From: UPXZ01 sp964345395
GTDB lineage: Bacteria; Bacteroidota; Bacteroidia; Bacteroidales; Paludibacteraceae
NCBI GenBank assembly: GCA_964345395.1
Contig: CAYFRA010000007.1
Span: forward strand, 1-44,381
Direction: 5' to 3'
Length of the DNA stretch: 44,381 nucleotides
The translations under genes were made by a program, and so were the position numbers. Below, in pieces: positions 8,780 through 17,799 of the stretch. Under the pieces are notes generated by a model that worked only from the letters and a program-made list of their open reading frames with translations, did not search any database and was not told the origin of the DNA. Numbering within the stretch: position 1 is the first letter of the stretch; the number at the start of each line of letters is the position of its first letter.

Positions 8780-9499
8780 ATGAGCAATTTTATTTCAAAA
8801 ATAGAAGATAATGAGTTTGGTGAAATTCACTTTTACCGAAATATGCGTGCAAAACGGATGAATATACGGGTTTATTCAGACTATCTTCGCGTTTTGCTTC
8901 CACCACGATTGAGCGAGAAAGATGGTTTGAAGTTTGTCAATGAAATTAGAGAAAATTTACGAACAAGCAGGAGCAAACTTCCAGAAATTAGCCCTTTGCA
9001 CATTGATGATGAAAAACCATTGCAAACTTACACTTTCTTAGTAAAAACAAAGAAATCTGAGAGAGATAACATCTACTCCAAATTGGATAACGATATTCTA
9101 ACAATTGAATATCCGCACACTTTCGATACAAATACAGCTGCAACACAAACCTACTTTTGGAATAGCATCAACTATTTCTTACGCAATGAAGCGAAACGAA
9201 TACTCTATCCTTTGACCCTTGAAATGGCCAAAAAACATAACTTTACAATTACTGATATCAAAATACAGTCGTCAAAAACTCGTTGGGGAAGTTGTAGCTC
9301 AAAAAAAAGCATCAACCTCTCTCAATATTTGTTGCTTGTGCCTTATCATCTGATTGAATACGTAGTGCTTCACGAGCTTTGCCACACGGTAGAAATGAAC
9401 CACAGCCCAAGATTCTGGGCTCTGATGGACAAAGTTACTAACGGCAAAGCACAAGCTTATCGCAAAGAGTTGAAAAATTATTATATGCCTAAATATTAA
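8780..9499 (+). CDS. YgjP-like (DUF45/M48-type) zinc metallopeptidase
   Basis: 239 aa. The C-terminal part carries TRWGSCS at residues 168-174, then HELCH at 198-202 and a third likely zinc ligand His208 in NHSPRFW. This combination defines the YgjP-like metallopeptidase domain (DUF45, related to SprT/WLM). The N-terminal half is the beta-rich region usual for the family. The physiological substrate is not known for most members. The gene is 5 nt upstream of the SBF-family transporter, likely in one operon. No signal peptide is seen, so it should be cytoplasmic. Confidence 0.85.
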   Translation: MSNFISKIEDNEFGEIHFYRNMRAKRMNIRVYSDYLRVLLPPRLSEKDGLKFVNEIRENLRTSRSKLPEISPLHIDDEKPLQTYTFLVKTKKSERDNIYSKLDNDILTIEYPHTFDTNTAATQTYFWNSINYFLRNEAKRILYPLTLEMAKKHNFTITDIKIQSSKTRWGSCSSKKSINLSQYLLLVPYHLIEYVVLHELCHTVEMNHSPRFWALMDKVTNGKAQAYRKELKNYYMPKY

Positions 9500-9504
9500 A
9501 CAGT

Positions 9505-10392
9505 ATGTTGCAAGTTTTTAAATCATACGCCATGCCCATTGCCATGTTAGCTGGCATACTGTTTTTTCAGTTTTTTGCTCAATTTTCGGAGATTATCCCC
9601 TACCTCATCTTTTTGATGTTGTTTTTCACTTTTCTGAAAATTGATTGGAACAAGATTAGATTCCGCAGCTTGCACTTTTGGCTGTTAGCCATTCAATTGT
9701 TTGGATCTATATTGGTCTATTTTCTACTAAAACCAATTCACCCCATATTGGCACAAGGAGCTTCGCTTTGTGTTTTGGCTCCTACTGCTACAGCAGCGCC
9801 AGTCATTACCAAACTTTTGGACGGCAATGTAGAGAGTCTCACAGCATACAGTTTATTGAGCAATTTACTTTTCATTTTAGCTGCACCTCTATTTTTCAGT
9901 TTTGTGGGCGAAAGCGACATCGCCTTTATCAGCTCTTCACTTCTGATTGTTCAAAAAGTCTCTCTGCTGTTGTTAGTCCCAATGATTTTAGCTCTGGTTA
10001 TCAGACAACTTAGCAAAAAACTAACACAAAATATAGGAAAATTGAGTTTTCTTTCATTTTATCTTTGGGTTGTTGCTCTAACTATCGTGGTGGCTCGCAC
10101 TGTAAGTTTTATTTTTCAACAAGAAGCAGATAATTATAAACTGTGGATATATTTAGTCATTTCAAGTTTGATAATCAGCATAGTTTTATTTACAGCAGGC
10201 AGACGCATCGGGAAGCATTATAGTGACACCGTAGCTGGCGGGCAAGCTTTAGGTCAGAAAAACACAATTTTGATTATTTGGATGGCTCAAAGTTATCTAA
10301 ATCCGATAGCATCAATCGCCGCAGGAGCCTATGTGATTTGGCAAAATAGCATCAACTCAATACAAGTGTGGTTACACAATCGCAATAAATAG
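9505..10392 (+). CDS. SBF-family (bile acid:sodium symporter-like) membrane transporter
   Basis: 295 aa, highly hydrophobic throughout with about nine or ten membrane segments. The segment around residues 85-105 (QGASLCVLAPTATAAPVITKLLDGN) resembles the conserved core of the SBF/BASS family of sodium-coupled organic-anion carriers. Another Gly-rich segment (GGQALGQKNTILIIWMAQSYLNPIA, in two halves around residues 245-270) corresponds to the second symmetric half. The substrate cannot be predicted. It starts 5 nt after the metallopeptidase gene; a 24-codon ORF fills the gap to dgt. Confidence 0.7.
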   Translation: MLQVFKSYAMPIAMLAGILFFQFFAQFSEIIPYLIFLMLFFTFLKIDWNKIRFRSLHFWLLAIQLFGSILVYFLLKPIHPILAQGASLCVLAPTATAAPVITKLLDGNVESLTAYSLLSNLLFILAAPLFFSFVGESDIAFISSSLLIVQKVSLLLLVPMILALVIRQLSKKLTQNIGKLSFLSFYLWVVALTIVVARTVSFIFQQEADNYKLWIYLVISSLIISIVLFTAGRRIGKHYSDTVAGGQALGQKNTILIIWMAQSYLNPIASIAAGAYVIWQNSINSIQVWLHNRNK

Positions 10393-10467
10393 ATGAAACA
10401 AAAACCCATAATCTTAGTGTTAATAGAAGAATTTATATTACTTTTAAAAATTCAAACTTTATTATAA
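10393..10467 (+). CDS. Possible 24-residue hydrophobic leader peptide between transporter and dgt
   Basis: An ATG directly follows the TAG of the transporter gene. The frame codes for 24 residues, mostly Ile/Leu/Val after an MKQKP start, and its TAA overlaps the dgt ATG by one base (TAATG). It exactly fills the gap, which would couple translation from the transporter to dgt. Chance is a real alternative, because the region is A/T-rich and the peptide is short. Confidence 0.2.
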   Translation: MKQKPIILVLIEEFILLLKIQTLL

Positions 10468-11783
10468 TGAATTGGCAACAACTTCTATCTCCCAAACGAC
10501 TTGGCTTAGAAAATTATCACGACCGAGAGCGAGACAACCGCAATCAATTTCAACGCGACTATGATCGACTTATATTTTCATCACCGTTTCGCCGCTTGCA
10601 AAATAAGACTCAGGTTTTTCCGCTACCGGGCAGTATATTTGTACACAACCGCCTGACCCACAGCCTTGAAGTTGCGAGCGTAGGGCGTTCGCTGGCTACA
10701 AACGTAGCTTTTGCCAAACAAAATGAGCAAATTGAATATATGAACGAAATAGGCTCCATTGTTTCGGCTGCTTGCTTGGCTCACGATATGGGAAATCCAC
10801 CCTTTGGACACTCTGGCGAAGCCGCAATTGCGAGTTTCTTTGCTGAAGGTGAGGGTGCACACCTCAAAGAACAAATGAGTGAAGAGGAGTGGAGTGATAT
10901 CATTCGTTTTGATGGGAATGCCAATGCTTTTCGGCTTTTGAGTCATCAATTTAATGGGCGCAGAAAAGGAGGTTTTGTATTGACTTACTCCACCTTGGCT
11001 TCGATTGTAAAATATCCTTACGCCTCAATTGATGGAGATGGAAAGAGGCAAAAATTTGGTTTTTTCACTTCCGAAAAACATATTTACGAAAAAATTGCTA
11101 CTGAATTGGGTATTGAAAGATCTCCCGATAAGCCCAATCAATATATGCGACACCCATTGGTTTATTTGGTAGAAGCGGCAGATGATATCTGTTATCAAAT
11201 TATGGATATTGAAGATGCCCACAAACTAAAAATAATCCAAACAAATGAAACAAAGGAGCTTTTTTACCAATTTTTTGATGATGAAAGAAAAGGGCGAATT
11301 AAGAAAAACATCGAAATTGTGAGTGATATCAATGAGCAAATAGCTTATTTACGTTCATCAGTAATTGGTTTATTGGTTGATGAATGTAGTCGGATATTTA
11401 TAGAAAATGAAGCGTCTATTTTAAATGGCACTTTTGAGAAATCACTCATTAAAAAAATTGAAGAGAAACCACGATTGGCCTATGAAGCCTGTTCGCAGGT
11501 GGCTAAGCAAAAGATTTATAAATCGCAAGAAGTTCTTGATGTCGAGCTGGCAGGCTACCGAATTATTTATACCCTATTAGAATATTTTATCAACGCCGCA
11601 TTAAGCCCAAACAAAAGTTACTCTCAACAGTTATTGAATAGGATTCCAGAACAATATGACGTAGAAAACGAGACCACCTATGGCAAAGTGCAGGCCATAT
11701 TGGATTATATTTCAGGAATGACTGATATATACGCTTTAGATTTGTATCGAAAAATAACGGGAATTGATATTGGGAAAATTTGA
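10467..11783 (+). CDS. dgt: Deoxyguanosinetriphosphate triphosphohydrolase (HD domain)
   Basis: 438 aa, within the range of type-1/2 dGTPases, which split dNTPs to deoxynucleoside and triphosphate. HD-domain metal ligands are visible: His65 in HNRLTHSLEVA, the His106-Asp107 pair in LAHDMGNPPFGHSGE (105-118), and a further Asp in the EAADDICYQIMD block near residues 233-244. The N-terminal RDNRNQFQRDYDRLIFSSPFRRLQ region is typical. It belongs to the family that controls dNTP pools; it lies a short distance after the transporter and ends ~200 nt before the tRNA gene. Confidence 0.93.
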   Translation: MNWQQLLSPKRLGLENYHDRERDNRNQFQRDYDRLIFSSPFRRLQNKTQVFPLPGSIFVHNRLTHSLEVASVGRSLATNVAFAKQNEQIEYMNEIGSIVSAACLAHDMGNPPFGHSGEAAIASFFAEGEGAHLKEQMSEEEWSDIIRFDGNANAFRLLSHQFNGRRKGGFVLTYSTLASIVKYPYASIDGDGKRQKFGFFTSEKHIYEKIATELGIERSPDKPNQYMRHPLVYLVEAADDICYQIMDIEDAHKLKIIQTNETKELFYQFFDDERKGRIKKNIEIVSDINEQIAYLRSSVIGLLVDECSRIFIENEASILNGTFEKSLIKKIEEKPRLAYEACSQVAKQKIYKSQEVLDVELAGYRIIYTLLEYFINAALSPNKSYSQQLLNRIPEQYDVENETTYGKVQAILDYISGMTDIYALDLYRKITGIDIGKI

Positions 11784-11910
11784 AAACCACTTTTCGCTTG
11801 AAATAACATTACAAAAACAAATTACTTGCAACTAATAAGATCTTCTACATTTTTAAATAGATGAAAATCAGGATGTTCTATTTTTTAAAAAAATAAATAT
11901 CAAAAAACTA

Positions 11911-11940
11911 TTGCAGGTTTCCAAAAATGTTGTATTTTTG
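11911..11940 (+). promoter_or_regulatory. Promoter of tRNA-Leu
   Basis: TTG at 11911-11913, a 19-nt spacer, then TATTTTTG at 11933-11940: an exact fit to the Bacteroidota -33/-7 consensus. The predicted start site lies about 35-40 nt before the mature tRNA. Confidence 0.75.
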
Positions 11941-11982
11941 CACTCGCTTAGTAAGATAAAGGCTTTAGCCCAAACTTAACTA

Positions 11983-12068
11983 GCTCGGATGGTGGAATTG
12001 GTAGACACGAAGGACTTAAAATCCTTTGGCCCTTATCGGCTGTGCGGGTTCAAGTCCCGCTCCGAGTA
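11983..12068 (+). tRNA. tRNA-Leu (anticodon UAA)
   Basis: An 86-nt class II tRNA. The acceptor stem GCTCGGA pairs with TCCGAGT (closing pair G-U), and the D-arm contains TGGTAGACACG. The anticodon stem AAGGA/TCCTT holds the loop CTTAAAA with anticodon TAA. A variable arm follows, then the T-arm GCGGG-TTCAAGT-CCCGC. The discriminator is A, as required for leucyl-tRNA. CCA is not encoded. It reads UUA and UUG codons, UUA being common in this A/T-rich genome. Confidence 0.95.
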
Positions 12069-12080
12069 CAAGCAATGTAA

Positions 12081-12118
12081 AGAGACTGTCTTTTAATATC
12101 AGACAGTCTCTTTTTTTT
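12081..12118 (+). terminator. Intrinsic terminator of tRNA-Leu
   Basis: An 11-bp perfect stem (12081-12091 with 12101-12111), 9-nt loop and a run of T to 12118, starting 13 nt after the tRNA. This makes the tRNA a monocistronic unit. Confidence 0.9.
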
Positions 12119-12284
12119 ATCCTTATATTTTTGTTTTTTCAATAAAAAAGCAGTAATTTAGTACGATTTTTAGAATTTATAATTGCATTTGTTGCAACAT
12201 CAAGCAAAACATACTTAAACACTTATGCAACAAGCAATTAAAGCAGATGAAAATATTTAAATAATTTACTCAAATAAATAAAAG

Positions 12285-14828
12285 ATGATTGATAAAGAAG
12301 ACAAGATTATCAGAGTGAACATTGATGACGAGATGAAATCATCATATATTGATTATTCCATGTCCGTAATTGTGTCAAGGGCACTACCCGATGTGCGAGA
12401 CGGCTTGAAGCCAGTTCATCGTCGTGTGCTCTATGGGATGAGCCAGCTGGGAAACACATCAGACAAACCCTATAAAAAATCTGCAAGGATAGTTGGTGAA
12501 GTAATGGGTAAGTTTCACCCCCACGGAGACTCTTCGATATATGGTACAGTTGTGAGATTAGCTCAACATTGGTCAATGCGATATATGCTTGTTCACGGTG
12601 AAGGTAACTTTGGATCGGTAGATGGTGATGGAGCTGCAGCGATGCGTTATACCGAAGTTAGATTACAAAAGATAGCTGAAGAGATGCTGTCTGATATTGA
12701 TAAAAACACGGTTGACTTTAGAGCCAACTTTGATAATACATTAGAAGAACCCATTGTTTTACCATCACGCATTCCAAACCTCATTGTCAATGGGGCATCG
12801 GGTATTGCTGTTGGTATGGCTACCAATATGGCTCCGCACAACTTGACTGAAACCATAAACGCTTGTATTGCTTACATCGACAACAATGAAATTGAAATTG
12901 ATGAATTAATACAACATATCAAAGCTCCTGATTTTCCAACAGGTGGTTTTATTTACGGTTATGCTGGAGTAAAAGATGCTTTTGAAACAGGGCATGGCAG
13001 AATAGTGATGCGAGCCAGGGTTGAGATTGAAGCTGACGCAAACGGAAGAGAGCGATTAATTGTTACAGAAATCCCTTATCTTGTAAACAAAGCAGAACTC
13101 ATCAAATCAATCGCTAGCATGGTGGTTGACAAACGAATAGAAGGAATTTCTGATATTACAGACGAATCGAACCGTGAAGGTATGCGTATTGTAATAGATA
13201 TCAGACGAGATGCCAACGCCAATGTAGTTCTTAATAAACTGTATAAGTTTTCATCACTCCAATCATCATTCAGCGTAAACAACATTGCATTGGTCAATGG
13301 GCGTCCGCTTCAATTGAATATCAAAGATTTGATCAAGCATTTTGTTGACCATCGTCATGAAGTAGTTATTCGTCGCACACAATTCGAATTAGATGAAGCT
13401 GAAAGAAGAGCTCATCTTTTGAAAGGATTTATGATTATCTTGGACAATTTAGACGAAGCTATCAAAATAATACGCGACTCCAAAACACCGGAAGAGGCAC
13501 GCAATCGTTTGATTGAGCGTTTTGAATTGACTGATATTCAAGCACGAGCTGTAGTTGAAATGCGACTTCGCCAATTGACCGGAATGGAGCAAGATAAACT
13601 TCGAGCAGAATATGCTGAATTGATGGAAAAGATAGAGTGGCTCAAAGAGGTATTGGACAATATTGAGCTTCGAATGGATATTATCAAAGAAGAATTGATA
13701 GAAATCAACAAAAAATATGGAGATAAAAGAAGAAGTGAAATAATTTATGCATCAGAGGAGTTTAATCCAGAAGATTTTTATGCTGATGATGAGATGATTA
13801 TCACTATTTCTCATTTGGGCTACATCAAACGTACACCTCTCAATGAGTTTAGAACTCAAGGGCGTGGCGGAGTTGGCTCTAAAGGTAGCGACTTCCGCGA
13901 CAACGACTTCATTGAGCACATCTACCCCGCTACGATGCACAACACGATGATGTTTTTCACAGAAAAAGGTACTTGCTATTGGTTGAAGGTATATGAAATT
14001 CCCGAAGGTAGTCGTAATTCAAAAGGACGAGCCATCCAAAATCTTCTCAATATTAATACCGATGACAAAGTAAACGCCTACATACGTGTAAAAGGATTAA
14101 ACGATAGTGAGTATATCAATTCGCATTATTTGGTGTTTGGCACGAAAAATGGATTGATAAAGAAAACCATTTTAGAAGCCTACTCACGACCTCGTCAAAA
14201 TGGTATTCGTGCTATCAACATCAACGAGGGGGATCAAGTGATTGAAGTGCGTCTTACTGACGGTAACAATGACATAATGATGGCTAATCGTAACGGAAGA
14301 GCTGTGCGATTTCATGAGTCAACGGTGCGTTCGATGGGAAGAACTGCAACTGGTGTGAGAGGAATTATTTTAGATGATGATACCGAAGATCAAGTGATTG
14401 GCATGATTTGTGAAGACGTTGATAAAGGTGCTGATGTTTTGGTTGTATCCGAGCAAGGATATGGCAAACGCTCACCGATGAAGGATTATCGTAGAACCAA
14501 TCGTGGTGGTAAAGGTGTTAAAACACTTAGCATTACGGACAAAACAGGTAAACTAATCTCTATCAAAGGTGTAACGGATGAGAATGACTTGATGATTATT
14601 AATAAATCTGGCATCACAATTCGTTTTGGCGTAGAGGCTCTTCGTGTAATGGGACGTGCTACCCAAGGTGTACGCATCATTAACTTAGAAAAACGAGGCG
14701 ATCAAATCGCATCAGTATGTAAGGTAAATAAATTTGAAGAGGAAGAAGATCAAGTTGAAGTTGAAAACTCAATTGATACAATAGAAGAAACAGCAGGCAA
14801 CGAACCTGAGATTGAAATAGAAGATTAA
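12285..14828 (+). CDS. gyrA: DNA gyrase subunit A
   Basis: 847 aa. The N-terminal breakage-reunion domain (~1-500) has the catalytic Tyr122 in AMRYTEVRL and a quinolone-resistance region HPHGDSSIYG at residues 78-87. The C-terminal beta-pinwheel (~510-815) contains a gyrase box variant QGRGGVGSKG near residue 525, which separates GyrA from ParC. An acidic tail (Glu/Asp-rich, ~815-847) follows. Numbering matches E. coli through this region: position 83 is Ser (sensitive type) and position 87 is Gly, where E. coli has Asp. The upstream 166 nt contain one TATTTTTG at 12126-12133 without a spaced TTG. A periplasmic TPR gene follows 53 nt downstream. Confidence 0.96.
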   Translation: MIDKEDKIIRVNIDDEMKSSYIDYSMSVIVSRALPDVRDGLKPVHRRVLYGMSQLGNTSDKPYKKSARIVGEVMGKFHPHGDSSIYGTVVRLAQHWSMRYMLVHGEGNFGSVDGDGAAAMRYTEVRLQKIAEEMLSDIDKNTVDFRANFDNTLEEPIVLPSRIPNLIVNGASGIAVGMATNMAPHNLTETINACIAYIDNNEIEIDELIQHIKAPDFPTGGFIYGYAGVKDAFETGHGRIVMRARVEIEADANGRERLIVTEIPYLVNKAELIKSIASMVVDKRIEGISDITDESNREGMRIVIDIRRDANANVVLNKLYKFSSLQSSFSVNNIALVNGRPLQLNIKDLIKHFVDHRHEVVIRRTQFELDEAERRAHLLKGFMIILDNLDEAIKIIRDSKTPEEARNRLIERFELTDIQARAVVEMRLRQLTGMEQDKLRAEYAELMEKIEWLKEVLDNIELRMDIIKEELIEINKKYGDKRRSEIIYASEEFNPEDFYADDEMIITISHLGYIKRTPLNEFRTQGRGGVGSKGSDFRDNDFIEHIYPATMHNTMMFFTEKGTCYWLKVYEIPEGSRNSKGRAIQNLLNINTDDKVNAYIRVKGLNDSEYINSHYLVFGTKNGLIKKTILEAYSRPRQNGIRAININEGDQVIEVRLTDGNNDIMMANRNGRAVRFHESTVRSMGRTATGVRGIILDDDTEDQVIGMICEDVDKGADVLVVSEQGYGKRSPMKDYRRTNRGGKGVKTLSITDKTGKLISIKGVTDENDLMIINKSGITIRFGVEALRVMGRATQGVRIINLEKRGDQIASVCKVNKFEEEEDQVEVENSIDTIEETAGNEPEIEIED

Positions 14829-14881
14829 TAATAAACAAGATTAAATAATATTTATATTATAACTAAAAAACGATTCTAAAA

Positions 14882-16111
14882 ATGAAAAAACTATTTTTAT
14901 CAATCACTCTTATTATGGCGTTTTCTGCAATTACATTTGCACAGAAAGCAAATGTAAAAAGAGCTGAAAACTTAATTCTGCAAGAAAAAGCAGATTTTAA
15001 TGAAGCACGTAAGCTAATCAAAGAAGCATTAAAAGACGAAACCACAAAAAATGAAGCTAAAACTTATTATGTGGCGGGACAAATTGGTTATAAAGAAAAT
15101 GAAAAACTCAATCAACTTTTGATGCTTGGTAGAGAATCTGATGTGGATAAAGATAAAAAAGGCGCAGCAATTATGGAGTCTTACAATTATCTGATTAAAG
15201 CACATGAATTGGACAACCTACCTAATGCTAAAGGAAAAATTAAACCAAAACTAACTAAAAAAATTAGAGAAAATATTTTAGAATATTACACACAGCAATA
15301 CAATTTAATTGCCTACGGTGCCCATCTTTATGAGAATAGAGATTATGCTGAAGCTGCAAATGTGTTTACGACATATTTAGCTATTCCTCATTTGGACATT
15401 ATGAAAAAAGAGTTGACCGCTAACGATTCAACCTACTTAATGATCAAATATTTTAATGCTTTAGCTTTGACCAACAGTAAAAACTCAACAGAGGCAATCA
15501 AAGCATACAATTCATTGAAAGCTGACAATTATGAAGCTCTAAATGTTTATCAATTGCTCAGTGAAGAGTACCTAAACATCAAAGATTCAGCGAATTATTT
15601 TAGCACATTAAAAGAAGGTTTTGATAAATTTCCAGAAGAGCCATGGTTCCTTCAAAACATCATCAACTACTATATCAACAAAAACGATATTGAAGCCGCA
15701 GCTACCTATTTAGATGAGGCTATAAATCAAAATCCAAATATTGCAGAATATTATTTTGTAAAAGGCAACATTGATGAAAGAATGGAGAATTTAGTTTCAG
15801 CACGTGCTGCTTTTGAAAAAGCTTTATCTTTGAAACCCGAAATGGCTGGTGCTTATGCAGGTATTGGGCGTGTAATATTTAATCAAGCAGTGGAGATGCA
15901 AAATAAAGCTGGTGAAATTAAAGACAACAACCTATACAATGCTGAGATGGACAAAATTCAGAAAGTTTTTGAATCCAGTTTAGAATACATGGAGAAAGCT
16001 GTTGAGTTAGATGGTGATGAGTATGAATATAAGCAAAATCTGAAAATGCTTTATTACCGTTTAGGCGATGAAGAAAAATATGAAGCAATCGTAAAAGAAA
16101 TGGAAGGTTAG
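14882..16111 (+). CDS. Secreted/periplasmic tetratricopeptide-repeat protein
   Basis: 409 aa with a clear signal peptide (residues 1-20, ending TFAQ). The mature part is helical with TPR-like units. The best are in the last third: AAATYLDEAINQNPNIAEYY, then NLVSARAAFEKALSLKPEMA, then ESSLEYMEKAVELDGDEYEY. Such proteins act as scaffolds for protein complexes; the partner is unknown. Its place behind gyrA (53-nt gap) is shared strand only and may reflect co-transcription. The downstream hairpin at 16145-16181 would end the unit. Confidence 0.8.
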   Translation: MKKLFLSITLIMAFSAITFAQKANVKRAENLILQEKADFNEARKLIKEALKDETTKNEAKTYYVAGQIGYKENEKLNQLLMLGRESDVDKDKKGAAIMESYNYLIKAHELDNLPNAKGKIKPKLTKKIRENILEYYTQQYNLIAYGAHLYENRDYAEAANVFTTYLAIPHLDIMKKELTANDSTYLMIKYFNALALTNSKNSTEAIKAYNSLKADNYEALNVYQLLSEEYLNIKDSANYFSTLKEGFDKFPEEPWFLQNIINYYINKNDIEAAATYLDEAINQNPNIAEYYFVKGNIDERMENLVSARAAFEKALSLKPEMAGAYAGIGRVIFNQAVEMQNKAGEIKDNNLYNAEMDKIQKVFESSLEYMEKAVELDGDEYEYKQNLKMLYYRLGDEEKYEAIVKEMEG

Positions 16112-16144
16112 TATTTAGAATACAGTAAATATCTCAGAATAATT

Positions 16145-16188
16145 AAGAGTGGTGCTCCTACACATTGGAAGTTCCACTCTTTTTTTGT
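16145..16188 (+). terminator. Intrinsic terminator after the TPR gene
   Basis: An 8-bp stem (16145-16152 with 16174-16181) followed by a T-run. It is directly followed by a second hairpin serving the opposite strand. Confidence 0.75.
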
Positions 16189-16225
16189 AAAAACGCATAA
16201 AACTAAAAAAGTTATATGCGTTTTT
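16189..16225 (-). terminator. Intrinsic terminator of ssb
   Basis: An 11-bp perfect stem (16189-16199 with 16215-16225) 12 nt beyond the ssb stop, with T-rich ends on both strands. It is placed to end the minus-strand ssb transcript. Confidence 0.8.
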
Positions 16226-16236
16226 ATTTTGACTAA

Positions 16237-16686
16237 TTAGAAAGGTAAGTCATCAACTTCGTCCGCCGATGTTGGTGATACAGCATCGGGCAATGATTCT
16301 GTCGCCTGATTAGACGCTCCTGATTCAACAGGATTAGCATCATTACCATCAGAACGCTTACTATCCAAAAATTGGATATTTTCAGCAACAACTTCTGTAG
16401 TATATCGCTTTACGCCGTCTTTTTCCCAACTTCGTGTTTGAAGTTTGCCTTCAACATAAAGTTTTGAACCTTTTCGGATGTACTTTTCAGCCAATTCGGC
16501 TAAACCTCTCCATACTACAATATTGTGCCACTCGGTGCGATCTGGAACCTCTGTTCCATTTTGCATTGTAAAACCACGCTCTGTTGTAGCCAATGAAAAA
16601 TTAGCTACAGCAACACCTTTTTCTAAATAACGAACTTCAGGGTCGCGACCCACGTTTCCAACTAAAATTGCTTTGTTAACTGACAT
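16237..16686 (-). CDS. ssb: Single-stranded DNA-binding protein
   Basis: 149 aa from the ATG at 16686 (MSVNKAILVGNVGRDPEV). It has one OB fold (~1-108) with the conserved FSLATTE, WHNIVVWRGLAELAEKY and LYVEGKLQTRSW segments, then a flexible Gly/Ser/Ala-rich linker and the DDLPF tail that binds partner proteins. An in-frame ATG 15 codons upstream (16731) lies inside the predicted promoter, so it cannot be used by that transcript. SSB coats single-stranded DNA in replication and repair. Confidence 0.95.
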   Translation of the reverse strand: MSVNKAILVGNVGRDPEVRYLEKGVAVANFSLATTERGFTMQNGTEVPDRTEWHNIVVWRGLAELAEKYIRKGSKLYVEGKLQTRSWEKDGVKRYTTEVVAENIQFLDSKRSDGNDANPVESGASNQATESLPDAVSPTSADEVDDLPF

Positions 16687-16728
16687 AATTTCTAAATTTA
16701 AGTGAATAATATTAAAACAATTGTCATG

Positions 16729-16757
16729 CAAATATACATATATATTTTAAAAAACAA
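16729..16757 (-). promoter_or_regulatory. ssb promoter
   Basis: On the minus strand TTG (16757-16755), an 18-nt spacer, and TATATTTG (16736-16729). The predicted transcript start near 16722 leaves a leader of about 36 nt to the 16686 ATG. Confidence 0.65.
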
Positions 16758-16912
16758 AATTATTTAAATAAAAACAATAGCATATAAATTGTAAACATAA
16801 AAAACTTGCATAGAATATCACTCTTAAACATCTGATTATCTGTTTTAGTAATTAGGAATAACCCAAAAAGTATTGTAATTTTGCAAACGAAAACAATAAA
16901 TTTAAAAGAGTT

Positions 16913-17722
16913 ATGAGATTAATTATTCAACCTGATTATCGCAATGTTTCTGAATGGGCAGCTAACTATATTGCCTCAAAAATAATTGCAGCAAACCCAA
17001 CGAAAGAAAAACCATTTGTATTGGGGTTACCCACTGGTTCATCGCCAATTGGTACCTATAAACATTTAATTAAACTATATAACGAAGGTGTAATTTCATT
17101 TGAGAATGTAATTACATTCAATATGGATGAATATGTAGGTTTACCCAAAGAGCATCCTCAAAGTTATTATTCTTTTATGTGGTCAAACTTTTTCAACCAC
17201 ATTGATATAAAAGCAGAAAACACCAACCTATTAGATGGAATGGCTGAAGATCTAACGGCTGAATGTGCTGCTTATGAAGCAAAAATGAAAAAAGTAGGAG
17301 GGGTTGATCTTTTCTTAGGAGGCATTGGTGCAGATGGGCATATCGCATTTAATGAGCCAGCATCATCACTCACATCACGAACTCGTGAAAAAACTTTAAC
17401 TACCGAAACCATCATAGCAAACTCTCGTTTCTTTGACAACGATGTAAATAAAGTTCCTAAAACCTCCATTACCGTAGGTGTTGGCACTGTGATGGATGCT
17501 AAAGAGGTGGTTATTATTGCTAATGGACACAATAAAGCACGTGCACTTCGTCACGTAGTAGAAGAGCCAATTAATCATATGTGGACAATTAGTGCATTGC
17601 AACTTCATCCGAAAGGAATTATTGTTTGTGACTATGATGCTTGCTCTGAATTGAAAGTAGGTACATACAAATATTTCTTAGATATTGAGAAAGATAGATT
17701 GGATCCGAACTCACTGCTATAG
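16913..17722 (+). CDS. nagB: Glucosamine-6-phosphate deaminase
   Basis: 269 aa, close to the E. coli enzyme (266 aa). It converts glucosamine 6-phosphate to fructose 6-phosphate and ammonia, feeding amino sugars into glycolysis. Active-site residues line up: Asp72 in FNMDEYVGLP, and Asp141, His143 and Glu148 in GGIGADGHIAFNEP. The substrate loop LPTGSSPIGTY is at residues 39-49. A TAATTTTG element at 16876-16883 lies upstream, without a well-spaced TTG. No other amino-sugar gene is adjacent; a strong bidirectional terminator follows. Confidence 0.95.
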   Translation: MRLIIQPDYRNVSEWAANYIASKIIAANPTKEKPFVLGLPTGSSPIGTYKHLIKLYNEGVISFENVITFNMDEYVGLPKEHPQSYYSFMWSNFFNHIDIKAENTNLLDGMAEDLTAECAAYEAKMKKVGGVDLFLGGIGADGHIAFNEPASSLTSRTREKTLTTETIIANSRFFDNDVNKVPKTSITVGVGTVMDAKEVVIIANGHNKARALRHVVEEPINHMWTISALQLHPKGIIVCDYDACSELKVGTYKYFLDIEKDRLDPNSLL

Positions 17723-17738
17723 TAGTAATTCAATATTA

Positions 17739-17781
17739 AAAAAAGGCTGACTTGAGATAATTTCTCTTGTCAGCCTTTTTT
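17739..17781. terminator. Bidirectional terminator between nagB and the DUF1080 gene
   Basis: An 11-bp perfect outer stem (17741-17751 with 17769-17779) with a further GAGA/TCTC pairing inside, flanked by A- and T-runs. It serves both convergent genes. Confidence 0.85.
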
Positions 17782-17799
17782 ATATTTATGTTTCACATA

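Noticed and set aside
12310..12576. 88-codon antisense frame in gyrA
   Set aside because: Shadow of the conserved gyrA N-terminus; no independent signals.
16687..16731. Longer N-terminus for SSB from the ATG at 16731
   Set aside because: That ATG lies inside the promoter, upstream of the predicted transcript start; SSB proteins begin at the MSVNKAILVGN segment.
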